A stretch of DNA of 64,000 nt from Isoetes taiwanensis. Its lineage: Eukaryota > Streptophyta > Lycopodiopsida > Isoetales > Isoetaceae. Under the pieces are notes generated by a model. That model made no database searches. It saw nothing but the letters and a program-made list of their open reading frames with translations, and was not told the DNA's origin. The translations under genes were made by a program, and so were the position numbers. Below are positions 46,620 through 58,075 of the stretch, in pieces. The DNA is taken from positions 11,121,317 to 11,185,316 of the forward strand of contig JAJEKV010000006.1 in assembly GCA_021234155.1 (NCBI GenBank), written 5' to 3'. Position 1 is the first letter of the stretch, and every line of letters begins with the position of its first letter.

Positions 46620-47975
46620 ACATGGCTTGAATACAATGGAGGCCTTAGTAATCGGTTAGTCCATTTGGTTTGACATGAGGCCCCAATCTTTTCAAAGAAA
46701 GAATGTGAGTCTTGGTAGGATCTTATTATCTCAGACAATTTCCAACTAGAACATGGGGAAAAAAAATCCGTTGTCGTTACCTTCAGTTTATTCTGGAAGG
46801 ACTTCCTTTAAAAACCTTGCTCGACATCTGGAAGGTGCATAACTTCCAACATGTTGCACAAACCTAGATAGGCAATGCTCCTTTATGGTATAATTTTCCA
46901 AATACTTCCTAGATTTCAATTAACTTTTAGTCACGTGTTCATGTTCCTGTTTCTTGAACTTATAAAGGGATAACACACGATGCTTACCTAAATCTAGTAT
47001 CATAGTCCAAGGTATATTGTCATTGTGCATATTTTAAATAGCACTGTTAACTTGAAAACCAAACAAAAAATCATTTGCATAATTACTTTATCTTGATCAT
47101 TCCAAAATGTAGTTCTCAACATCAATCATAATTCATGTTGGTTACTGGTCATTCTCTTAAATCACATTACCTTGGAATTCCACCCCGCAACTTGATTTAC
47201 ATGAGTTAATCAACCAGCTTAGCCTAGTTAGCTAATTAATGTTAACAACTACAATACTCTAACAATTCATATTGTCATCAGTCCTAGTATTAAAGGTCCT
47301 CAACTAGTTGCTATGCTCAGCTTAAAAAGCTTGGTGAGGTCCAATTTAATTACGAATTTAAACATTTAACATGCAGAACGGGGAGTGCATTGTGGGTGGG
47401 TCCAAACAACCCCTTTTCAATAGACGAAATGCACAGTAACCTCATATGTAAATGTATAAAGAAACTCAGACATAGAAATCAACAGAAAGTGAAAGTAAAC
47501 GCACAATATGACGCTTTGAGTGCTTTGCATGGCTCTGAATTGTAAAACAAAAATGATCTCCGAACATAACGTGGCCGGCAAAAGTAAATGCATAAAGTAC
47601 CTCAATGCGAGAAATATTGTTAACAAATCTCCCTTTTGAATTATTTTTGTGGGTTTTCTTTAGATCTGAGAATAGTCTTAGAGTCTTATGTTCTTAGAAT
47701 CTTATAGTCTTAGAGTCTTTGCTTCAAATTGGGGGAAAGCACTAGTTCAAAAATTTGTCTTTTGTTCTTTTTGATCTTGCTAACTTTATGTTTGGACTAT
47801 GGTCTTGCAAAAGCCTTTTTAGTAGAAGATTAGAAGGGAAATAAACGGTTACTTGTTTAAGACGTTTATATATCTATATGTAAGGTTCAGAAGATGTGGT
47901 TCCTATGAAAAAGACCAAGTTTGTATTTGACATGTTGAAGTCTTATGAATGTTTCTATGTTCTAATGCATTGTAC
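46620..47975. other. Unassigned AT-rich region
   Basis: No gene or clear repeat seen; tcttagagtctta words recur at 47670-47720. Confidence 0.4.
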
Positions 47976-47984
47976 ATGTTGACA

Positions 47985-48285
47985 GTTTCCAGTTGGAAGG
48001 ATTCACAGGTTGCTGAAAATCGCGGGTTTCTGCGAATGGAAGAGTGGGAGCCAATGTAGCTGTATACTCTGCAATCTTAGAATATTTAACTGCTGAAGTG
48101 CTGGAACTGACAGGCGATGCAAGCAAAGATTTGAAGGTGAAATGTATTATTCCAAGGCATTTGCAACTTGCTATCTGCGAAGACGAAGAACTCGACACTT
48201 TGATCAAGGGTGCAATTGCTGGTGGTGGTGTCATCCCTCACATACACAAGTCTCTCATTAACAAGTCTACCCAAGAAGGACTGAT
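47985..48285 (+). pseudogene. Histone H2A.Z processed pseudogene
   Basis: [12 protein letters not shown] is followed, after a frameshift, by [40 protein letters not shown], and then [20 protein letters not shown] and KSLINKST. The EELDTLIKG stretch and the GGGVIPHIH docking region are diagnostic of the H2A.Z variant. It has no introns, lacks the N-terminal tail, carries an indel, and an Arg-to-Cys change in the IRGDEE-type stretch. A retroposed copy is likely; a poly(A) tail was not found. It lies just left of LTR element B. Confidence 0.9.
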
Positions 48286-48574
48286 CATATTAAACTGGCA
48301 TCAAGGTTGGATCACTTGGTTAGTCTTTAACCACTTAGATTAAGAGTAAGGAATTCTCAACTAGTCTTTGTTTTTCAGTAAATGGAGACATTTGTTGCAT
48401 TGTACAATTCATGACGACATTCTAACAGTTAATATTACTTCTGTTATAGAAATGGAAATGATGTTATCATTCTGTGATTGGCTAAATTATGGTGTGTAGT
48501 GGCTCGACTCAGGGAATCTGTGTATCACTGAATATTTATTCACGAGTTTGAAAAAGTCAGGGAATAGAAACAAT

Positions 48575-48579
48575 GATCT
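48575..48579. repeat. Target-site duplication of element B, left
   Basis: gatct, repeated exactly at 54214-54218. Confidence 0.9.
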
Positions 48580-49053
48580 TGTTACGAATCGAAGGTTAGC
48601 CAATAATCAAAAGATCAAACCAAACACTAAAACACTAAGGATTTTCCAAACCAGGCCTTCAGCCCAAAGCTCTCCACCCAACCGGGCTCGCAAAAGCAAG
48701 GGTCACCAAGATAGTCCATGCGCAACTTATGTCAAGCAAGAAGGGGTTTAGGATCATCAACCCTTAGAGAATCCTCCCTAAGAAACAGATACAGAGTTTA
48801 TGGAAGGTGGCAAGAGGCACTCGAAGTAGCAGACAGGGATGGAGATGGATCTGAATCCAATAGGCGCACCTCTTCCCCTTATATAGGGATTAAGGAGCCT
48901 TTTGGGAAAAGGTAAAGGTATGTGGGCCAATTATAGGATCTCAACCTTTTCCAAGGTTCCATAAATATCTCAATGGTGCAGGTCAATATTCAATTCCCAT
49001 GCAACTATCTTGTTCTTGCTCTCTGAGCCACTCCCCCGAGCACTATCATATCA
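48580..49053 (-). repeat. 3' LTR of element B
   Basis: 474 bp; on the plus strand it starts tgttacgaatcgaagg and ends gcactatcatatca. Confidence 0.92.
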
Positions 49054-49071
49054 ATTCCTCCCCTTCCTGGG
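49054..49071 (-). other. Polypurine tract of element B
   Basis: Minus strand cccaggaaggggaggaat, directly before the 3' LTR. Confidence 0.75.
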
Positions 49072-49162
49072 ATTGATCGTCCTCGATCAAGAAATTATAT
49101 GGCAACTTAACATAACCAAGTCCATGGTTACAACCCTGATTGAATCCACAACCAGAATTATT

Positions 49163-49252
49163 TAATTCCAGCCCTTTAAGCTAAAAATTTCCGAGTCTAG
49201 CTCTTTAGGCTAAAAATTTCCGAGTCTAGCCCTTTAGGCTAAAAACATCCAG
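49163..49252. repeat. 28-bp tandem repeat, about three copies
   Basis: ctttaggctaaaaatttccg with gagtctagc recurs three times next to the polypurine tract of element B. Confidence 0.9.
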
Positions 49253-50509
49253 TAATCTGTTGTCCGATAAAGGCTTTCATTTCAGTTCTATTAGAAATGG
49301 CCCCTATTTACTTAAAGGACTTGACATCTTTATAATTGCTAATAAAGACTTCAAGAATACTATGTATATCAATCTTTAGATATTCTCATAGATAAAGCAG
49401 TTCCAATTAAAAAAAAAAAAATCCAAAACTTGATTTTCTTCTAATTTTGTTTGTTATTCTTGCGAAGTTTGTTCATACTTCTCCACAAGCTTCATTTATG
49501 TCGTAATATCGTCGTCTCATTATTCATCCTCATACGAATTATCACCCAAAATAATTCCCTGCATGACAATTTCTATGTCCTGCGAAAAACTCAATCATCA
49601 CATTAGGTCTAGTAAACCCCAACCAAATAGTATAGTTCTTTGGGTTATACCAATAATTGCATATATCCCCCAATATGGGTTCGTTAAAATTGCCAATTCA
49701 AGACTTCATTAGTACCCAATGTACCCTTATGGTAACCCTTTTTTTTTTAAAGGTTCTACAACAATGTATCCTGTATTTTCTTCTAAGGCAATATCTTTAA
49801 CAATATGTAGCATAATAACAGGGTTTTTTTTTGTGTTTTTGTATGCTTTTCACAAAGGTTTTCCTAAGATTTCATGGCGTATTTGAATAGACGTACTAAT
49901 GCGTACACCTAGAGTGCACCATTTCTTAGTCGTTGATTTAGTTTTTTTTTTTCAATGGTCCAACATCCAAGGGCTCACAACAAAAGCCCTCTTTTTATTT
50001 TAGGGGCTGAACATGCAAGCCTCGTGGATAGCATTTCAGGGCAAGCATCGAAAAAACCATTTTAGGGTTTTATTCCTTCTTCGATTCTATTTTCTTCTTG
50101 CAGGGATCCGCAAGTGAAGGCAAAGGATGAACTTCTTAGTCGGACGAGAGGTTGGGTCTGGTGGGACTGTTAAGGTGAAAGCCTGGTTGCCAGCAATGGC
50201 TTTGCAAATTTTTGCAATGGTGCAAAGATAGGGTTTGATGCCGGGCTCGACCAGTCTAGATCGTTTGCTCCAGAACTATGAGCATGATGCAGGGAATGCA
50301 GGGACCGCACCAGACAGTCCGTATCTTGGCTCACCTTGCCCAGTGGAAGATTGAAAGCTCAAGTCTAGCGTTTTCAGAATGGGCTCCTAGAATTGGCGCT
50401 TACAGATCAAAAAGTGTGGGCCTCTGCATGTTTGGTTGTTTACAGAGCAAGATCCCTCAAGCTTATGTACCAATTGTAACTTTTGTCCTCAGAACAGAAC
50501 AAAGTTTTT

Positions 50510-51370
50510 GGATCTGTAGCTGCCACATTGTGGCCATTATAGAAATTTCAACTGTTTTCTCTCAAGGGGCATGTTGCTCACAGGAATGGTTTTGCTCTAT
50601 CTTTTCCTGGGTATTGCTGCTGGTTATGTGGCTTGCAGATTATGGCGCACTGTGGAGTTGGGTGATGCCAAGGGTTGGAGATCAGTAGCTTGGAAACTTG
50701 CATGTTTCTTTCCTGGTATAACATATACTCACTGTGCTCAATTTCCTGCTTTGGAGTAGTAACAGCACAGGTGCCATGCCAATATCCCTGTTCTTCATCC
50801 TTATAGCACTTTGGTTTTGCATATCAGTGCCATTTAACTCTTTTGGGAGGATATTTTGGGTTAAAGCAGAACCTGGGTAAAAGCATGTTAGGGTGTACCA
50901 CTTTTGGAACCTGCAAAAGTACATACACTAGGTACTTCAGAACTGGGTACTTTCTCATTTTTCTTTTTATTAAAACTAATACAAAAATCCAAAATAAAAG
51001 TCAAGGATGTGTTAATATACAAAGTTAAGATAAAGATAATGCTATCGGAGAACGAAATTTATATAAAAGTTTTAAAACGTACCTTTTACTGTGATATTAC
51101 ATAGGTACCCAGTACCCAGTCCTGGCTACCTTTTTAGGTACTTTTTTGGTCACTAAATAATACTTTTTAAGGGACACCCTAACATGCTTTTACCCACCTA
51201 TCCATTATCCTGTGAGGAATAACCAGATCCCTAGGGAAATTCCAGCTCAAAAATATCCTTCTTGGTTGCTTGTTTTAGGAGCTGAAACTCTACCTTTTGG
51301 GACCCTCTTCATTGAGCTTTTCTTCATTATGTCCAGTATATGGATGGGCCATGTATACTATGTCTTTGAA
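50510..51370 (+). pseudogene. TM9SF (endomembrane protein 70) fragment captured in element B
   Basis: Plus-strand pieces read QSFGSVAATL, then GMLLTGMVLLYLFLGIAAGY and VACRLWRTVELGDAKGWRSV, AWKLACFFPGI, and after the MITE NNQIPREIPAQKYPSWLLVL, LPFGTLFIELFFIMSSIWMG and HVYYVFEFLLVVF. These are consecutive transmembrane segments of nonaspanin proteins of the Golgi and endosomes. The segment between 50570 and 51370 shows no introns, so it looks cDNA-derived, which would fit capture from an mRNA during reverse transcription. Stops, frameshifts and a MITE insertion (50875-51195) make it non-functional. It runs antisense to element B. Confidence 0.85.
50875..51195. mobile_element. MITE, 4-bp target duplication, copy 2
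   Basis: 321 bp starting gggtaaaagcatgttagggt and ending aacatgcttttaccc, flanked by acct (50871-50874 and 51196-51199). Same family as 39395-39716. It interrupts the captured TM9SF fragment. Confidence 0.9.
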
Positions 51371-51449
51371 TTTCTTCTTGTGGTGTTTAGCTTAAGTGGG
51401 CCGGTCTCTCCTCTTCTCTATGTTGGATACTCCCTCATGATGGTATTTG

Positions 51450-52065
51450 CCTAACAATTGTTGAGAATTATACAAATTACTATGAGGTCTGCCACGAAAT
51501 GGCTCCAGATGTGTATAAAATTCTCGTACGTTGCAAAAGTAGGTGAGTTGCAACGATGCTTTTGAAGCTAAATCATTCTGGCATATATATCAGAAGTGCC
51601 CGGATATTTACTGAGATCCTTTCTGGAAAGCAGTCAATATTTTAACTGAATTGATTCTTATTTCATTTTAATGTTAAATGTTTATTTCTAAGAAACTATA
51701 AAAGGCAGCTCCACTCGTGGTATATACCCGCTAGATGGCCATATCATTCTTGCTATGGACTCGTGGATGGCCATTTGTGCATTTCAAATGTTTCTAACAT
51801 AAAACATTGTCATATCCAGATGAATGGTCACGTTTCAACAAACTATTTCAGCTAAAAATGCATTGTATTAAATGAAAATGTAATGTAATGTTCTTAAAGT
51901 TTCTCTTCAGCAATGTAAAGTGGTGGGGGCAGGACCCATCTGGGTGTGTTGTAAAGTGTCACATGTCCGATAGGACGCTGCCTTGTGGTGTGACGTTAAA
52001 ATCTCTTCTTCTTCTTCTATTTTTCCTTTTGTTAGGGCCCGAAGGGCCCAAAATTTTTTTGGATA
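51450..52065. other. Interior of element B, unassigned
   Basis: No coding similarity recognised. Confidence 0.4.
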
Positions 52066-52522
52066 TAACAATCAACACACAACTACCATTAACATTATTA
52101 ACACAAACCATTGCGTTTAACACATTTAAATTAAAATCCCCCTTAAACCCCCTTTGGTTTGGGTGCATATTCACACGGGGGGTTACATAAGGCAGCGAGA
52201 GCCCCAAAAATATATTTACAATACATGTACAAAACTAACACCATTAAGTACATTCTCTCAAACCTTATAGTATTTTGCAAGCCTTAATATACAGTATACA
52301 AAAACTTGTACATGCATACCCCACAAATGAGAATCGCTATGTACGGTCCAGATCTTGGAATAAAGGGTAAATATGCCCATCCGACAGCTCTCGTTGCCCG
52401 GAGTAACCCCCCGTGTGAATATGCACCCAAACCAAAGGGGGTTTAAGGGGGATTTTAATTTAAATGTGTTAAATGCAATGGTTTGTGTTAATAATGTTAA
52501 TGGTAGTTGTGTGTTGATTGTT
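52066..52522. repeat. Foldback element, 120-bp arms
   Basis: Left arm 52066-52186 (taacaatcaacacacaacta through cacggggggttac) and right arm 52403-52522 are near-perfect inverted copies. The loop contains the segment that also appears at 11719-11760 and 13451-13528 in the MULE. Confidence 0.9.
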
Positions 52523-53723
52523 AACATTATCCTTTAAGGTATCAAAATCTCCAAAGCCTTTAAGAATAAAAATATTAAAGTCGGCTTGTTTGGCCAACAG
52601 ATTCATTAACCCATACCTTTTACCTTTTAAGTCAAAACCCAAAACAAAACTCAAAGTTCATTTTCGGGACCTTAAGCAAAACGCAGACCAAAAAAACTTA
52701 ACAAAGTGGCAAAGGTGTTAATTTTAGTCCGGTGCGGGATACCGATGCATGGTATCCCTTCTTAGCCAGCCATAAAAAAAAACAATTCGTGCAATTTTTT
52801 TTTCCCGAACTCTAATAAGTAATTCAAGGCAATCGAGAAGGCAATCAGAGTTTCGGCAAACTTTGCGGCTATGCTTCAGGGATGGAAGATTATGGCATCC
52901 ACACTGCAACCTCTGGCTCATCGGCTATGGTTCTGATATTCGGCCATGGAATACTTACCTCAAGAATAAGCGCAGTGTGCTGGACAAATTGGAAGGACCG
53001 ACCTAATTGCAAGCGTGGAAGCTATGATCGCTTCAAAAGTTTGTAGCAAGCATAGTAGATTGCAGTTCAAACAGGTCCCGAGATTGCCAGAGTTTACATA
53101 AAAAGGTCTCCCTTTTTTTTTATCAAATAGGTAAAGCTATTAAGTAGATTTAGCACTGTAGCAGAGGCTATGGCGGCTGATAGTTGGACCAATCGGCCAT
53201 TTGTATGGCAAGCTTAGACCCAGGGATAAATATTCAAAACCAATCATCTCAGCAAGCATGGTTTTCAAAGGTACGGTTCGGCTGTTGACAGGCTACAATA
53301 GCAAATCCGAGATCTGCCAAAACTTCATATATCTTGCTAGCTAAATAATAGCTCAAAGCAATATATCCCAGCCGAGTTATCTCCATTCCGGGGCCAAGCA
53401 ACACATCTCCTGCTCCCTGATATTAACTTAGAATCTGGCCAAGTTTTTGCCAGGGCATTGATGGCTGGAGAATAACCCTAATTAAAACTATGAAATAAAA
53501 CTAAGGTAACACTATAAAAGTTATTTCATATATCACGCTTTTCTCTTATGCACTATGCCGTCCAGGAATTCAATCGTTCAGAATTCAAGCTCTTAGACTT
53601 ACTCTTGATTCTTTATAATTGAACTTAACTTCACTCATAGAAATACTAATCTATTCCTAGTAGGACAGTTAAACTGATTCTTAGACAAACACACACATAG
53701 GCTCCAAGGACAACCCAAACCGT
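52523..53723. other. Interior of element B near its 5' LTR, unassigned
   Basis: A gag gene would be expected here on the minus strand, but no gag motif could be read. Confidence 0.4.
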
Positions 53724-53735
53724 GCTCTGATACCA
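53724..53735 (-). other. Primer binding site of element B
   Basis: On the minus strand tggtatcagagc, a perfect match to the plant initiator-Met-tRNA primer site, two bases after the 5' LTR. Confidence 0.92.
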
Positions 53736-53737
53736 CT

Positions 53738-54213
53738 TGTTATGAATCGAAGGTTAGCCAGTAATGAAAAGATCAAACCAACACTAAAACACTAAGGATT
53801 TTCCAAACCAGGCCTTCGGCCCAAAGCTCTCCACCCAACCGGGCTCGCAAAAGCAAGAGTCACCAAGATAGTCCATGCGCAACTTATGTCAAGCAAGAAG
53901 GGGTCTAGGATCATCAACCCTTAGAGAATCCTCTCTAAGAAACAAATACAGAGTTTATGGAAGGTGGCAAGAGGCAGTCGAAAGAGCAGACGGGGATGGA
54001 GATGGATCTGAATCCAATAGGCGCACCTCTTCCCCTTATATAGGGATTAAGGAGTCGTTTGGGGGAAAGGTAAAGGTATGTGGGCCAATTATAGGATCTC
54101 AACCTTTTCCAAGGTTCCATAAATATCTCAATGGTGCAGGTCTTAATATTCAATTCCCATGCAACTATCTTGTTCTTGCTCTCCGAGCCACTCCCCCGAG
54201 CACCACCATATCA
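53738..54213 (-). repeat. 5' LTR of element B
   Basis: 476 bp; minus strand starts tgatatggtggtgctcgggg and ends attcataaca. A ttatata TATA-like box lies near 54036-54042. Followed by gatct at 54214-54218. Confidence 0.92.
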
Positions 54214-54699
54214 GATCTTGCAAAAAAATGAACTTTAATAACTGGGTTGCACTGGAAATGTGCCTGCAATTCAGACTGGGCTACTTGTTTACAACTCAGT
54301 ACTTGGTCGTGTGTATATACCCGCTAGAGGAACGAATTTGAGAGAGTTTCGAGAGGTGTCTTTCTAAAATCATCACATCATAAAGGATTCTAGATGGTTC
54401 CAGAATGATTGAGGCCACCTGCATCCATAAACAAAACATTCTGGAGTTACTGAACAATATAGGAATGCAAAAGTGTCAACAAAATGTTAAAGTTGATACC
54501 TGCAAGCGAGGAGATTAGTGCTTACAACTCCTGCACTTCCATGTGCGTAATGAATGCATACAACGAATTGCTGCAAGCTCTGCCCCTATATCAGTTGCAA
54601 GGGTCTTTCAGCAACCACCTCAGGGCCACCCATGCATTTTAAGGGCTCTTATTATGCACAGCATAACTGAACACTGCGGATTCAACCCACTATATCTGC

Positions 54700-54785
54700 A
54701 TCCTGCCATCTATACAAGAGCCAAGAATGAAATCTGACATAGCAAAATCTAGACATCACTAAAACAGCGAAAAAAATTAACTCAT
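54700..54785. repeat. Direct repeat of 55848-55930
   Basis: agccaagaa, tgacatagcaaaatc, aaaacagcgaaaa and aactca are shared in order with the later copy, where they are slightly diverged. The LINE tail lies between the copies. Confidence 0.7.
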
Positions 54786-55250
54786 GAGATTGCATTTATA
54801 TCGTCTCCGCATTGAGACAGGATGTTGGGCTCGGGAAGCACGGGAGGAAAGGCTTTGCCAGTGTTGCCACCAGGGCACCATTGAGGATGAATGTCATGCC
54901 CTCCAGATCTGCCCAGCGTTTGCCCATATCCGAGAGCGGTATGTTCGATTACTAGTGCCTGGCCAACCGTTGCATGAGTTATTGAATACGGCGTCAGTGG
55001 GTTTGTTGGGGTCATACCTCCAGGAGGTTATAGATACACGGACTCAGTTGTGTCCTTCGGGACAGTATCGAACTGTCCTATCCAATTGTACAGCATGTCA
55101 TCATACTTATTACTGCTAAGGTTTTTCCCTCGAAAACCCTTCGGGGCGGGGGTTTTTTAACCCTAACAGTAATACGCTTCCTGCTCTCTTTTTATTTAGG
55201 TCCCATAGGTCAATCGGTCTCCGTGGACGATAAAAAATCTATTTTATTCT
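54781..55250 (+). pseudogene. LINE 3' end with ORF2 zinc-binding tail
   Basis: An open frame of about 110 codons reads RLRIETGCWAREAREERLCQ, CCHQGTIEDECHALQICPAF and LLGSYLQEVIDTRTQLCPSG, the C-terminal zinc-binding tail of a plant LINE ORF2. It stops at 55119 and is followed by a 3' region ending in an (attct)n tract near 55235-55260. It is 5'-truncated and so immobile. It is the best-preserved of the four copies of this family in the window. Confidence 0.8.
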
Positions 55251-55260
55251 ATTCTATTCT

Positions 55261-56490
55261 ATGGAGATCAAACCTCTACTATAAACCAGTCTATGATTTT
55301 GTAAGCACCACTCCCCAGATCCCCTGAAGGAAAAGCAGTCAAAGCACTTCAAAATTTAGAGGTGGCATCGGAAAAAAACCCAGTTGGAAGACCAATAATA
55401 ACAACCAGACTAACCACAAGTCAGAAATAAAACCAAGGCATGTGCTGAGTAGCAAGTTAATTTCTTGTGAACCGGCAAAGACCCAACTTGCTCTTTGAAG
55501 AAATCCAGACATATCTGCAACAACAACAAAAAAATAAACTTTTCCAGTAAAAAATAGATGAAATGAAAAGTATCAATTGTTTTTCTTTTTACCTGCATAG
55601 ACACGATCCAGCCGAATAAGTGAAACACACTTTGCAATGATGCAAGGCAAAGCCGAAACCACTAAAAAAGCCATGTCAAGATGCTTAAACCATTATTATA
55701 AAAATTATTGCATAAGAAAATAGCTCTGCTATACAACCAAATTTCTGAACAAAGCAACCAAGAATGTAACTGCATAGCCTTTGACCTCTAAAACCTGCTC
55801 CAAGATAAAATTTTATACTTAAGAGCAAGCAAAATGAGAATGCAGCCCGCCATTTATATAGGAGCCAAGAACACAATTTGACATAGCAAAATCCAAAAAT
55901 TACTAGAACAGAAGAAAGAAACTCACAAAAGAGCAGACCTGGCATATGGCTATCTATGTCTCACCTAGTCACTCACGCCGGAATGCAGATCTGCACTAAG
56001 AAAGCTTTGCATATTTTTATCAAATGCAAAGTCTTAAATCCACTTTAAATTGACCGTAAGAACAAAGCTTTGGTGTAGTTAGTCATGGCCAATGAGCATT
56101 CACTTCTGAATCTTGGAGTACCCAAGAACTGGATCATTACCAAAATGTAGCCCAAGCAGAGATTGGGTGCTATGAAAAACGTTTTGAACTCTAAAAGTTG
56201 AGAACCGAGAAGGTCAGGAATATGTAAAACTTAGAAGGCAGAGAATGAGACGCTTGGACATTGGCGCCGGAGCAAGAAGAGATAGTAGCAGAAAAATCTT
56301 TCTAGAAGTTTCCATTCCCCTTCTCTTGTTTCCCCAGAGTTTTTGCCTCAATTTATCTGCAAAACAAACACGAGAGGCCTGGCAAACTTCCACAAGTTTT
56401 GCCATAGCCAGACCGAATGGCCAATTACCCGGTTGGAACATCTGCCATACAGAACGCATGAGACCGCCAATTTACAGGAAACAATGGATT
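55261..56490. other. Unassigned
   Basis: Minus-strand frames at 55410-55637 and 55685-55945 have splice-like borders (for example tgcag near 55515) but no recognisable motif. No gene is claimed. Confidence 0.35.
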
Positions 56491-56494
56491 TGAA

Positions 56495-56640
56495 GCAGTC
56501 ACCAGCATATCCTAGGTATATTCCATCATATACCTAGGATATGCCACAGACCCATATAACCGAGGGTTTGACCCTCTAGGGGCAACCCAAAAAAAAAATT
56601 TCTATAGGATGTTAAAGCCTACAAATGCCTCACCATAAAA
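56495..56640. repeat. Dispersed repeat, copy 2
   Basis: Diverged copy of part of 42650-42895. Here a local duplication of cctaggatatgcc-like sequence is also present. Confidence 0.65.
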
Positions 56641-57573
56641 TCTTTTTGTAAAACTGTCATATAAACAAAGACAATGCACTATAATATTTCTATAGTTTCA
56701 ACATCTGAGATCAAACTCGTATGACATCAAATCCATAATTTTCTACACTATAGTTTTTTTTTTATCTAATCCATTGTTGAAAGGCTTGCTTCATATTACC
56801 CTTGCCCCATCTAACAGACAACGTTATTCTAGGCAACAATGAAACAATCGCCCCTTTAAATTGTTACTAACGACCGAGAATGTTGGGCACCATAACTAGT
56901 TTTGATTAAAAGCCAAACATAATTTTGCCATGTCATATAGTCGTCATTGCGAAAGTTAAATTTAAAATATCCATGTCCTTTTGCCAAGACCTTTTTTAAA
57001 GGACAACCAATATTTGGTGGCCTTAAAATGATAATGCTATATGTTGCCACGTGGATCTCCATTTCATTTTTGTTTTGTTCTATTTTTCGTTCTTGATCCA
57101 TTAATTGTTCTACGTAGATTTTTTCATGTTCCATATGTGGAATGACTCCATAAAAACTATGACTTAAATTAAGAAACTATAATGCCCTATCCTCAAAGAT
57201 GTTCAAAGATGTCCACCCTACTCAAACCTCACCATAAGGTGGAGTAGTCTCACTCCATTTGAATTTTCGATTAGAGGACTATAAACTTTTGCTCCTTGAG
57301 TCCCATTTTACACCCTACATCCAACTTTAAAAGCCAACCAAGCCCTAAAGTGGAGTAGTCTCAGTCCATTTTGAATTTTTCAATTAGAGGACGAAACTTT
57401 TGCTCCACGAGTCCCCATTTTACACCGTATATGCAACTCTAAAAGTCCAAATAATGTGTGTCTCCTCTCCCGGACCAAAAGATGGTTTGTCCCCATTGGA
57501 ATCAGATTTTGCATTAAGCATAAAACATCGCGCTCTTTATTTATATTTATTGAATTTTTAGAAAGAAACCACT
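56641..57573. other. Unassigned; contains a two-copy duplication
   Basis: A block with aagtggagtagtctca, attagaggac and gagtccc recurs at about 57237-57320 and 57350-57430. No gene was recognised. Confidence 0.5.
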
Positions 57574-58075
57574 AAGGGCGCTTTCCCACGGGCCTCCATC
57601 CTCAAGGTTTTCTCATGGGTGCCTCAGCTTGAAGGATACAGGTTTCTGACCTAAATTCAAAGTAATTATCAAGCATTTATAAACACCGAGGTTTTGGATC
57701 TTAGTGTGCGGGTTCTCATGGGTGCCTCAGCTTGAAGGATTCAGGTTTCTGATCTAAATTCAAAGTAATCATCAAGCATTTATGAACACGGAGATTTTGG
57801 ATCTGGCAATTTATTTTCAGGTCAGCAATGTCATGGGAAAGCAGACCAATTTGCATGGAAATTCAGGAGAGAGACGAGTTAATTTTGACACTTGTGTTGT
57901 CGTTTAATATATAGAACCTGAAGATTTGAGGTCCAGATCTAGGCATGTGGGTTCCCATGGGTACCTCACCTCAACTGAATTCAAAGTAATAATGAAGTTT
58001 TTATGAACGCAGAGGTTTTAGACCTGGCAATCTAATTTGAGGTCAACAATGTCATGGGAAAGCAGGCCAACTTGC
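57574..58075. repeat. Cluster of MITE-like copies
   Basis: agggcgctttcccacgggcc opens the block; ttcaaagtaat, catttatgaacac and atgtcatgggaaagcag words recur about three times. Related to the single element at 26700-26898. Confidence 0.7.

Larger units (their letters stand above)
48580..54213 (-). mobile_element. LTR retrotransposon B, minus strand, carrying a host gene fragment
   Basis: Highly similar LTRs (48580-49053 and 53738-54213) and a perfect gatct duplication define a 5.6-kb insertion. A perfect Met-initiator primer site next to the right LTR and a purine tract (minus strand) next to the left LTR show that it reads on the minus strand. No gag-pol frame is recognisable in the 4.7-kb interior. 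Instead it contains a TM9SF gene fragment in the antisense direction, a MITE, and a 0.46-kb foldback. It is therefore non-autonomous, and the similar LTRs suggest a fairly recent insertion. Confidence 0.92.

Noticed and set aside
55410-55945. Two minus-strand frames with splice-like edges
   Set aside because: No domain or conserved motif; the splice-like words are common in AT-rich DNA.
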